Shown in pieces: positions 1 to 4,427 of a stretch of 5,308 nt of DNA. The stretch's first letter is position 1. Each line of letters opens with the position of its first letter. Below the pieces are notes generated by a model. The model did not search any database. It was given only the letters and a program-made list of their open reading frames with translations, and was not told where the DNA came from. The position numbers were made by a program, and so were the translations under genes. Location: positions 11,482-16,789 of the forward strand of contig DKVN01000099.1 of assembly GCA_002491225.1 (NCBI GenBank). The letters run 5' to 3'. This stretch comes from Faecalibacterium sp. UBA7177 (GTDB lineage Bacteria > Bacillota > Clostridia > Oscillospirales > Ruminococcaceae).

Positions 1-833
1 CGGTGCTCCCGCAGCAGCGGCGGCGGGGTGCTGGGCGCGGGCAGGCGGCTGTCGGCCGACACCGGCAGATAGGCCGAATAAAAGACGCGCCGCAGCGCAA
101 ATTTGTGGTAGAGCCCCTCGCTGAGCCGCAAAATCTGCCGGTCGCTCTCGGGGCTGGCCCCCACGATCATCTGGGTGCTCTGCCCGGCGGGCGCGAATCG
201 GGGCGCGGCGCGGTATCGCACCAGCTCCGAGCGCCCCTCGGCGGTGCGGGCGGCGATCTGGCCCATCGGGCCGAGGATGGCGGGCCTGGTCTTGTCCGGC
301 GCGAGCAGCCCGAGGCTGGCCTCGCTGGGCAGCTCGATGTTGACGCTCAGCCGGTCGACCAAACGGCCCAGCCGCTCGACGAGGGCCGGGGAGGCCCCAG
401 GGATGGTCTTGGCGTGGATGTAGCCCCGAAAATGGTGCTGCTCGCGCAGCAGCCGGGCGGTGGCGATCAGCTGCTCCATCGTGTCGTCCGGGCTTTTGGG
501 GATCGCGCTCGAGAGGAACACCCCCTCGATATAGTTGCGGCGGTAGAACTGGATGGTGAGCTCGGCCAGCTCCCGCGGGGTGAAGGCCGCGCGGGGCAGG
601 TCGTTCGAGCGGCGGTTGACGCAGTAGCTGCAGTCGTAGCTGCAAACGTTGGTGAGCAGCACCTTTAAGAGCGAGATGCAGCGCCCGTCGGCCGAGAAGG
701 CGTGGCAGATGCCGGGGGCATAGCAGCTGCCGAGGCTCCCCTTTTGCCCCGCGCGGGCCGAGCCGCTCGAGGTGCAGGCCACGTCAAACTTGGCGCTGTC
801 CGCCAGGATCGCCAGCTTTTGCTCCAGCTCCAT
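1..833 (-). CDS. Radical SAM protein, putative DNA modification/repair family (3' end outside the window)
   Basis: Seen: 277 complete codons read leftwards from ATG at 833-831 and remain open at the window edge. AGGAGG at 844-839 lies 5 nt before the ATG and fixes the start. The radical SAM cluster motif CSYDCSYC (CX3CX2C) is C64, C68 and C71, preceded by LLKVLLTNV and followed by VNRRSND. Further family-like blocks are FYRRNYIEGVFLSS (about 96-109), GYIHAKTIPGA (137-147) and DRLSVNIELPSE (160-171). Four more cysteines (C20, C37, C43, C52) precede the cluster. Known: this pattern fits the radical SAM family often found beside a uracil-DNA-glycosylase-like protein and labelled putative DNA modification/repair; members are about 400 residues, so roughly a third is missing here. 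The proteins are expected to bind a 4Fe-4S cluster and cleave S-adenosylmethionine in the cytosol; the substrate is unknown to me. The partner gene, if present, would lie beyond position 1. The same-strand repressor gene ends 96 bp upstream, so read-through is possible. Confidence 0.88.
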   Translation of the reverse strand, partial: MELEQKLAILADSAKFDVACTSSGSARAGQKGSLGSCYAPGICHAFSADGRCISLLKVLLTNVCSYDCSYCVNRRSNDLPRAAFTPRELAELTIQFYRRNYIEGVFLSSAIPKSPDDTMEQLIATARLLREQHHFRGYIHAKTIPGASPALVERLGRLVDRLSVNIELPSEASLGLLAPDKTRPAILGPMGQIAARTAEGRSELVRYRAAPRFAPAGQSTQMIVGASPESDRQILRLSEGLYHKFALRRVFYSAYLPVSADSRLPAPSTPPPLLREH

Positions 834-844
834 GCCTGCCTCCT

Positions 845-885
845 CCCTGCCCTGCCCTGCCGGTTTGGCTGTTTGGCGGGCAGGG
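845..885 (-). repeat. CCCTG tandem repeat and hairpin overlapping the radical SAM ribosome binding site
   Basis: On the plus strand, CCCTG occurs three times in a row (845-859). CCCTGCCC at 845-852, or at 850-857 one unit along, is the exact reverse complement of GGGCAGGG at 878-885, so a leader RNA of the radical SAM gene could fold an 8-bp stem in either register. The 845-852 register reaches into the purine-rich ribosome binding site (839-846). No T-run follows on the minus strand, so this is not an ordinary terminator for the upstream repressor. A control role is inference only. Confidence 0.4.
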
Positions 886-929
886 ATACCTTTTTATAGT
901 AAGAGCGGTACAGCGTCAGGCCGGGGCGC

Positions 930-1553
930 TCACCACTTGGTCTTGGTCTCGACCACCTTGCCCACGATATACAGATCTTCCAGCTCCTCCCCGCGGATGA
1001 TCAGCTCGTCATAGGCAGGGTTGAAGGGCTGCAGCACCACCGCGTTGCCCCGCTGCAGATACCGCTTGAGGGTGCCCTCGCCCTCGCCGAAGACCATCAC
1101 CCCGAGCTCCCCGTTCGAGAGGGTGGGCTGGCGGCGCACGAGGGCGTAGTCTCCGTCGTGGATGCGGGGCTCCATGCTGTCGCCCTTGACGATCAGATAA
1201 AAGTAGTTGTCCGGGTCCTTGACCGGGGCCATCTCGACCCCGTAGTCCTCCTCAAAGGCCAGCGCGCCGTAGCCCGCCCGCACCGTGCCCACCACCGGCA
1301 CCGGGCTCTCGGCGTAGCTGCCCACCGGGCCGCCGAAATCCTGCCGCTGCGGTTGCGCGGGCGTCACCCCCAGCAGAATGTCGGTGGTGGTGTCGAGCAG
1401 CTCGGCCAGCCGGGCCACCGTGGCGGGGTCCGGCGTCGAGCGCCCGGTCTCCCACTTGCCCACCGCCTGCTGGGTCACCCCCAGCTGGGCCGAGAGCGCC
1501 CCCTGGCTGAGCCCCTTTTTTTTGCGCAGAGTTTTCAACCGCTCGCTGAACAT
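930..1553 (-). CDS. LexA/HdiR-like repressor: XRE helix-turn-helix plus S24 self-cleaving domain
   Basis: Seen: 207 residues. Residues 1-55 form an XRE/Cro-CI type DNA-binding domain (MFSERLKTLRKKKGLSQ, then LGVTQQAVGKWETGRSTP). A linker of about 30 residues leads to a LexA/CI-like S24 domain (about 85-207). The nucleophile is S126 in KGDSMEP and the general base K163 in TLKRYL; they are 37 residues apart, as S119 and K156 are in E. coli LexA. An Ala-Gly pair (A93-G94, in VRAGYG) sits where these repressors cut themselves. Known: such proteins cleave when RecA-ssDNA filaments form, which lifts repression. The start at 1553 is chosen because it opens the HTH domain and has AAAGGGG 8 nt upstream. 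A longer in-frame start near 1721 would place the promoter inside the gene. Likely autoregulated through the operator at 1655-1669. It could be a host SOS-type regulator (HdiR-like) or a phage-derived repressor; no phage genes are visible. The operator is unlike the usual Firmicute LexA box. Confidence 0.9.
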   Translation of the reverse strand: MFSERLKTLRKKKGLSQGALSAQLGVTQQAVGKWETGRSTPDPATVARLAELLDTTTDILLGVTPAQPQRQDFGGPVGSYAESPVPVVGTVRAGYGALAFEEDYGVEMAPVKDPDNYFYLIVKGDSMEPRIHDGDYALVRRQPTLSNGELGVMVFGEGEGTLKRYLQRGNAVVLQPFNPAYDELIIRGEELEDLYIVGKVVETKTKW

Positions 1554-1649
1554 GCCTGCCGCCCCTTTCCGCCCCGGCGCTGCCCGATGCCGCCCGGAGC
1601 CGTTCTTCTCTGCCCCGCGCGGCCCGCCGCTCCGGGGTTCGTTGCCCCT

Positions 1650-1678
1650 ATTATACAACCTTTTGTGGTAAATGTAAA
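1650..1678 (-). promoter_or_regulatory. Promoter of the XRE-S24 repressor gene
   Basis: Read on the minus strand: -35 TTTACA (1678-1673), a 17-bp spacer, and a perfect -10 TATAAT (1655-1650). Transcription would begin near 1643 and leave a leader of about 90 nt before the ATG at 1553. The spacer contains the dyad at 1655-1669, so bound repressor would exclude RNA polymerase. Confidence 0.8.
1655..1669. promoter_or_regulatory. Operator O1 (ACAAC-N5-GTGGT) in the repressor promoter
   Basis: ACAACcttttGTGGT is a 15-bp dyad with one mismatch to the perfect O2 site (ACAAC-N5-GTTGT). It lies between the -35 and -10 of the leftward promoter and shares one base with the -10. The imperfect half suggests weaker binding than O2, which would suit autoregulation. 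Assignment to the adjacent repressor is inferred from position and repetition. Confidence 0.65.
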
Positions 1679-1711
1679 GGCAAAAATTGTAAAAAAAGTT
1701 GTAATTTGCCC

Positions 1712-1740
1712 TTGACAACAACCAATAGTTGTATTATGCT
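1712..1740 (+). promoter_or_regulatory. Promoter of the small membrane protein gene
   Basis: A consensus -35 TTGACA (1712-1717), 17-bp spacer and -10 TATGCT (1735-1740) face right. The predicted start is near 1747, giving a GC-rich leader of about 73 nt before the ATG at 1820. The strong -35 and the operator filling the spacer suggest high output when the repressor is removed and tight shut-off otherwise. Confidence 0.72.
1718..1732. promoter_or_regulatory. Operator O2 (perfect ACAAC-N5-GTTGT dyad)
   Basis: ACAACcaataGTTGT begins directly after the rightward -35 box and ends two bases before the -10. Both 5-bp halves are exact reverse complements. Its centre (1725) lies 63 bp from the centre of O1 (1662). 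An isolated GTTGT half (1698-1702) lies between them without a matching partner. Binding by the neighbouring XRE-S24 protein is inferred. Confidence 0.7.
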
Positions 1741-1747
1741 AAGGATA

Positions 1748-1763
1748 ACAACCCCGCCGTTGT
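1748..1763. promoter_or_regulatory. Possible third operator O3 (ACAAC-N6-GTTGT)
   Basis: ACAACcccgccGTTGT has the same two halves as O2 but a 6-bp gap. It covers about +2 to +17 of the predicted rightward transcript. The extra base turns the half-sites relative to each other, so binding may be weaker or absent. The RNA could also form a 5-bp stem at the extreme 5' end of the message. Confidence 0.45.
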
Positions 1764-1819
1764 GGGCGGCGCGCGGGCGGCAGATACGCCGCGGGGGCGC
1801 AGTGGAGGAGGCAGATCCG

Positions 1820-2134
1820 ATGAAAAAGGTTTGGCAGCTGCTGCTGAAAATGGGGATCCTGTTTGGTTTGCTCGGCGGGATGATGCTGCTGGGCGGCGTG
1901 TTTGAGGGCGGCGTTGCCCTGCCCGCCGGCCTCTGCGGCCTGGCCCTGACTGCGGCCGCTCTGCTGACGCTGGCCCATGCCCTGGCCCGCTGCGAGGGCT
2001 GCGCCGCCGCTGCTGCGCAGCACAGGGCGCGGCCGGTGCGCTCTGCGCAGTCAGCGCGTCCGATGCGCCCGGCAGGTGCGGCCCGCCGCCCGGCCCGGCC
2101 CGCCCGCCGCGCAGAGGGGCTGCGGGTTGCCTGA
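1820..2134 (+). CDS. Small two-helix membrane protein with basic C-terminal tail, under repressor control
   Basis: Seen: 104 residues. The ATG at 1820 is set by GGAGGAGG (1804-1811) with 8 nt spacing. Two hydrophobic stretches, about residues 11-29 (MGILFGLLGGMMLLGGVFE) and 32-55 (VALPAGLCGLALT through LAHAL), are joined by a very short turn and probably form a helical hairpin in the membrane. A CEGC motif (C58-C61) follows, then an Ala/Arg/Pro-rich tail (about 62-104) that is strongly positive and likely disordered. I do not recognise the family. Its promoter carries the perfect operator, so it is probably the main target of the divergent XRE-S24 repressor. Known parallels: in several bacteria, DNA-damage repressors control small membrane-bound division inhibitors (YneA beside lexA in Bacillus, SidA in Caulobacter). 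YneA has one helix and a LysM domain, so any likeness is in layout, not sequence. Function is unproven. Confidence 0.7.
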   Translation: MKKVWQLLLKMGILFGLLGGMMLLGGVFEGGVALPAGLCGLALTAAALLTLAHALARCEGCAAAAAQHRARPVRSAQSARPMRPAGAARRPARPARRAEGLRVA

Positions 2135-2213
2135 GCCTCTGATTTCGCTGCGGAGCGCAGGGCCGCATAACCGGCTTGCCGGAGGCAGGGCCGGGTTGGG
2201 CACCCTGATCCCA

Positions 2214-2251
2214 AAAGCCGCCCGCGTGGGGCGGCTTTGCTGCGCAATTTT
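2214..2251. terminator. Probable intrinsic terminator, possibly bidirectional
   Basis: AAAGCCGCCC (2214-2223) and GGGCGGCTTT (2229-2238) form a perfect 10-bp stem with a 5-nt loop. On the plus strand the T-rich part lies in the stem and in TTTTAT 10 nt later; on the minus strand TTTT follows at once. It would end the membrane-protein transcript and insulate the tRNA promoter at 2275. The 80 bp before it (2135-2213) hold only two tiny hairpins (2148-2160 and 2171-2182) and no visible gene. Confidence 0.6.
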
Positions 2252-2274
2252 ATAGTAAGCGATGCCCAAATTAC

Positions 2275-2303
2275 TTGACAGGACGCCCCGGATATGGTAC
2301 ACT
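2275..2303 (+). promoter_or_regulatory. Promoter of the tRNA-Ser pair
   Basis: Consensus TTGACA (2275-2280), 17-bp spacer, TACACT (2298-2303). The start would be near 2310, leaving a leader of about 37 nt before the first tRNA. No other promoter is seen before the second tRNA, so both genes are probably in one transcript ending at the terminator at 2574-2611. Confidence 0.8.
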
Positions 2304-2346
2304 AAACCCTGCACTTATGGTGCGGCGGCGCTTGGGTGCCCACTGT

Positions 2347-2433
2347 GGAGAGGTGTCCGAGTGGTTTAAGGAGCTGGTCTTGAAAACCAGTGACCCGCAA
2401 GGGCCGTGGGTTCGAATCCCACCCTCTCCGCCA
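2347..2433 (+). tRNA. tRNA-Ser (anticodon UGA, reads UCA/UCN)
   Basis: The acceptor stem GGAGAGG pairs with CCTCTCC; the discriminator is G and CCA is encoded (2431-2433). The anticodon stem CTGGT/ACCAG holds the loop CTTGAAA with TGA at 2381-2383. A long variable arm (CCC-GCAA-GGG) marks it as class II, as expected for serine. The T-loop TTCGAAT is closed by GGG/CCC. The cloverleaf looks intact at 87 nt. Confidence 0.97.
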
Positions 2434-2481
2434 TTTTGATGACACTGCTTACAACCGAATGATTTCAACACACTTTGCTCT

Positions 2482-2572
2482 GGAGAAGTACTCAAGAGGT
2501 CGAAGAGGCGCCCCTGCTAAGGGCGTAGGTCGGGAAACCGGCGCGAGGGTTCAAATCCCTCCTTCTCCGCCA
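2482..2572 (+). tRNA. tRNA-Ser (anticodon GCU, reads AGC/AGU)
   Basis: The acceptor stem GGAGAAG pairs with CTTCTCC; the discriminator is G and CCA is encoded (2570-2572). The anticodon stem CGCCC/GGGCG holds the loop CTGCTAA with GCT at 2516-2518. A long variable arm with GGTCGGGAAACCGGC identifies class II. The T-loop is TTCAAAT. It lies 48 nt after the first tRNA-Ser. Its 3' end is a plausible attachment site for the recombinase module about 700 bp downstream, but no second copy of that end is in the window. Confidence 0.97.
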
Positions 2573-2573
2573 G

Positions 2574-2611
2574 AAAAAGCATCGAAGCCATGATGGTTTC
2601 GATGCTTTTTT
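2574..2611 (+). terminator. Intrinsic terminator of the tRNA-Ser operon
   Basis: AAAAAGCATCGAAGCCA (2574-2590), loop TGA, then TGGTTTCGATGCTTTTTT (2594-2611) make a near-perfect hairpin (one G-T pair) ending in six T. It begins directly after the CCA of the second tRNA. Confidence 0.93.
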
Positions 2612-2622
2612 CTTGTGTTTGA

Positions 2623-2654
2623 CCCTTACCCTTACCCTGACCCTTACCCTTACC
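2623..2654. repeat. Telomere-like hexamer repeat (CCCTTA/CCCTGA), G-quadruplex-prone on the minus strand
   Basis: CCC runs occur at exactly 6-bp steps (2623, 2629, 2635, 2641, 2647), with a sixth CC at 2653. Units are CCCTTA except one CCCTGA (2635-2640). The minus strand therefore reads five GGG tracts separated by TAA or TCA, enough for an intramolecular G-quadruplex with 3-nt loops. It sits between two terminators. Open frames across it give only Leu-Thr or Arg-Val repeats and are not believable proteins. Confidence 0.85.
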
Positions 2655-2655
2655 A

Positions 2656-2696
2656 AAAAGTCCACCGTGATTTTGATCGGATCACGGTGGACTTTT
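2656..2696 (-). terminator. Perfect 16-bp hairpin, probable terminator of the DUF4143 remnant
   Basis: AAAAGTCCACCGTGAT (2656-2671) and ATCACGGTGGACTTTT (2681-2696) are exact reverse complements with a 9-nt loop. On the minus strand the hairpin ends in TTTTT, and it lies 51 bp past the stop codon of the minus-strand gene remnant. It also ends in TTTT on the plus strand, so it may work both ways. The stretch from 2697 to 2747 shows nothing recognisable. Confidence 0.72.
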
Positions 2697-2747
2697 GGCG
2701 ATTGCAGTTGGATCCTGATTTGGATTTTGGACAAGCGGGTGGCCGGC

Positions 2748-3135
2748 TCAGGGGTTCAGCGCGCTCAAATCCACCTCATACTTCATCTCTTTGGGCAGCT
2801 GGGCCGGTTTGAGGAAGATCACCATATACCAGGGCAGATAGCGGATGCCTGCCTCGATCTCCAGGTTGCCGGAGCAGAGCACGGTTGCCTGTTCGGGCTG
2901 CCACTCCCCCACCGACAGCACCTTATCCAGCGCGGGGTGCTTTTTGTAGTCCCTGCCGGACTTGACCTCGATGAGCTCGATATGCAGGCCGTTCTGTACC
3001 ACAAAATTGAGCTCGCCGTACTTTTTGGAATCAAAAAAGTGCAGATTCAGCCCGTTGCTGCGAAGCTGCTGGGCCATCGCATTTTCGAGGATGCTGCCCA
3101 TGTTGACGGAGAGGTCGCCTTTTAAGAGGGCGGCT
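2748..3135 (-). pseudogene. C-terminal remnant of an AAA_14/DUF4143-type ATPase
   Basis: Seen: the minus-strand frame from about 3135 to the stop at 2750-2748 reads ALLKGDLSVNMGSILENAMAQ, then HFFDSKKYGELNFVVQ, IELIEVKSG and RYLPWYMVIFL. Known: this resembles the C-terminal DUF4143 part of P-loop ATPases of about 400-450 residues, where GELDFVI...IEVKSG is a PD-(D/E)xK-like core. About 125 residues remain. The P-loop domain is absent, and the frame upstream of about 3135 runs antisense through the integrase promoter without family likeness. The usual Asp in GELDF is Asn here, a possible sign of decay. The first internal Met (ATG at 3101) has no good ribosome binding site. Inference: the 5' part was lost or moved when the recombinase module to the right arrived. 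A short expressed protein is possible but unlikely. Confidence 0.75.
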
Positions 3136-3201
3136 GTGCCGGGGCAGCTGTGGCTGCGGGGCCCGGCGGGCAAGGGAAGCGCCGCTGCGGCCTGCCGCCT
3201 G

Positions 3202-3230
3202 CGGACAAGGGGGCGCGTTTTTTGTATGAT
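3202..3230 (+). promoter_or_regulatory. Probable promoter of the active recombinase gene
   Basis: CGGACA (3202-3207, four of six matches to TTGACA), 17-bp spacer, TATGAT (3225-3230, five of six). The start would be near 3237, about 25 nt before the ATG. It lies just to the right of the point where likeness to the ATPase stops, so it probably travelled with the recombinase gene. Confidence 0.55.
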
Positions 3231-3261
3231 AAGAGCATCAAAAAATCGGGAGGGAGCCGCC

Positions 3262-4104
3262 ATGACCTTACAACTCAACGCACAAAACATTCAAAATTTT
3301 ACCGCCCACCTCGCCCTGCAGGAGCGCAGCACCGGCACCATCCAAAAGTACCGGCGCGACCTCGAAAAGCTCCGCCGCTTTGCCGGGGAAAAGATCGCCG
3401 ACAAAGCCACCCTCATCGCCTTCAAGGAGCATCTCATCCGGCAGGGATACGCGGACGTCAGCATCAACTCCTTTTTGGCGGCGGTCAACCAGTACCTCAA
3501 GTACATGGGCTTTGCCGCCTGGCAGCTGCGTTTCCTCAAGCTGCAGCGCCAGACCTTCCGCAGCGCCGAAAAGGAGCTGACCACCGCGGAGTACCAGCGC
3601 CTCGTGACCGCCGCGCGCGGGCAGGGCAGCCGGCGTCTCGCCCTGCTGGTGCAGACCATCGCCGCCACCGGCATCCGGGTGTCCGAACTGCGCGGCATCA
3701 CGGTGGAGGCCGCGCGCAGGGGCCAGGCCCGCATCTGCATGAAGGGCAAAACCCGCCAGATTCTGCTGCCGCGCGAGCTTTGCCGCCGGCTGCTGGCCTA
3801 CTGCGAAAAAAAGCGCATCTATACCGGCCCGATCTTCCTCACCCGCACCGGCCGCCCGCTCGACCGCTCCAGCATCTGGCGGATGCTCAAAAAATTGGCC
3901 CTGACCGCGAAGGTCAAGGCCAAAAAGGTGTTTCCGCATAATCTGCGGCATCTTTTTGCGGTTACCTACTATAAAAGGTACAAGGACGTGGTGCGTCTGG
4001 CCGACATCCTCGGCCACAGCAGCATCGACACCACCCGCATCTACACCGCCCGCAGCGGCAGCGAGCAGCGCCGCCAGATCGAGGAACTGCGGCTGGTTTG
4101 CTGA
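3262..4104 (+). CDS. Tyrosine recombinase/integrase, catalytically complete
   Basis: Seen: 280 residues, start ATG at 3262 with GGGAGGG (3248-3254) 7 nt upstream. Residues about 8-95 are an N-terminal SAM-like core-binding domain (ERSTGTIQKYRRDLEKLRRF, LAAVNQYLKYMGF). Residues about 105-275 are the catalytic domain. All six expected residues are present: R139 (ATGIRVSEL), K163 (MKGKTRQILLP), H226 and R229 (PHNLRH), H252 (LGHSS) and Y261 (TTRIYT). Known: such enzymes cut DNA through a 3'-phosphotyrosine and drive integration, excision, inversion or dimer resolution. The length fits compact Xer-like integrases common in Clostridia. Context: it follows a truncated ATPase gene, lies downstream of two tRNA-Ser genes, and is followed 5 bp after its stop by a 16-bp repeat that recurs inverted 248 bp on. 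A second, inactive homologue comes next. It may serve a mobile element, a local inversion or a fixed chromosomal role; the window cannot decide. Confidence 0.93.
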   Translation: MTLQLNAQNIQNFTAHLALQERSTGTIQKYRRDLEKLRRFAGEKIADKATLIAFKEHLIRQGYADVSINSFLAAVNQYLKYMGFAAWQLRFLKLQRQTFRSAEKELTTAEYQRLVTAARGQGSRRLALLVQTIAATGIRVSELRGITVEAARRGQARICMKGKTRQILLPRELCRRLLAYCEKKRIYTGPIFLTRTGRPLDRSSIWRMLKKLALTAKVKAKKVFPHNLRHLFAVTYYKRYKDVVRLADILGHSSIDTTRIYTARSGSEQRRQIEELRLVC

Positions 4105-4109
4105 GAACG

Positions 4110-4125
4110 AAATGTAAATTATGTG
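4110..4125 (+). repeat. Left arm of a perfect 16-bp inverted repeat
   Basis: AAATGTAAATTATGTG begins 5 bp after the recombinase stop codon and is the exact reverse complement of 4358-4373. Flanking bases do not extend the match on either side, and no direct target duplication borders the pair. Confidence 0.9.
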
Positions 4126-4357
4126 ACTATCTGATCGCAGAGTAGATCCTCACTCCTTATGAGGATACACCATTCCGGCCTCTTTGTCAATTTGCGGCCC
4201 GGCTTTTCCGGCCTGCTCCCGTACATTTCCAGCTGAACCTTTCCCCAAAGAGCATACGAAACAGCCCATTTTGAAATTGTTTCCAAAATGGGGGAGTTTC
4301 GTATGCTCTTCTTGTTTTCCGCAAAGGGCCGGGCGCGGGGCTCTCGGCCGCCCTGAC
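4126..4357. other. AT-richer segment enclosed by inverted repeats; candidate invertible or miniature element
   Basis: The 232 bp between the 16-bp repeats hold no convincing gene. Structure is dense: a small hairpin ATCCTCA/TGAGGAT (4146-4152 and 4160-4166), TTTGCGG (4191-4197) matched inverted by CCGCAAA (4319-4325), and a large hairpin at 4248-4310. A weak rightward promoter-like pair, TTTCCA (4280-4285) and TATGCT (4302-4307) with a 16-bp spacer, points at the second recombinase homologue. Alternatives are a recombinase-flipped promoter segment, a miniature inverted-repeat transposable element, or a recombinase-binding control region. Absence of a target duplication argues mildly against recent transposition. 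Confidence 0.5.
4248..4310 (+). terminator. Large two-part hairpin, possible terminator of the recombinase transcript
   Basis: AAGAGCATACGAAAC (4248-4262) pairs perfectly with GTTTCGTATGCTCTT (4296-4310). Inside it, CCCATTTTG (4265-4273) pairs perfectly with CAAAATGGG (4284-4292) around a 10-nt loop, with bulges of 2 and 3 nt between the stems. The plus strand continues CTTGTTTTCC, a broken U-rich tail, so termination is plausible but not textbook. The 24 paired bases are far more than a terminator needs, so a DNA-level role is also possible. Confidence 0.5.
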
Positions 4358-4373
4358 CACATAATTTACATTT
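4358..4373 (-). repeat. Right arm of the perfect 16-bp inverted repeat
   Basis: CACATAATTTACATTT is the exact reverse complement of 4110-4125. It ends 54 bp before the start codon of the inactive recombinase homologue, outside that gene's ribosome binding site. Confidence 0.9.
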
Positions 4374-4427
4374 TGCCGCAAGCCAGGGCTGCAAACGCCG
4401 GGGCAGCCGCGAAAGGAGGGGGCAAGC

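Noticed and set aside
3..668. Long plus-strand open frame over the radical SAM gene
   Set aside because: It is a GC-rich shadow. The opposite strand encodes a recognisable radical SAM protein with the CX3CX2C motif and a ribosome binding site.
1670..1678. AAATGTAAA shared between the repressor promoter and the 16-bp inverted repeat at 4110
   Set aside because: Only 9 AT-rich bases match, which is expected by chance in a window of this size; the match does not extend.
1554..1721. In-frame N-terminal extension of the XRE-S24 repressor
   Set aside because: It would place the TATAAT promoter and operator inside the coding region, adds low-complexity residues before a standard HTH start, and the ATG at 1553 has its own ribosome binding site.
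2623..2654. CRISPR array
   Set aside because: The units are contiguous hexamers without spacers and there are no cas genes.
2492..2734. Proteins with RVRVRV or LTLTLT repeats
   Set aside because: They come from translating the six-base repeat and from antisense of a tRNA gene; they are not credible genes.
2962..3261. 100-residue N-terminal extension of the active recombinase
   Set aside because: It overlaps the DUF4143 remnant in antisense and the promoter at 3202-3230. The ATG at 3262 begins a normal recombinase N-terminus and has a good ribosome binding site.
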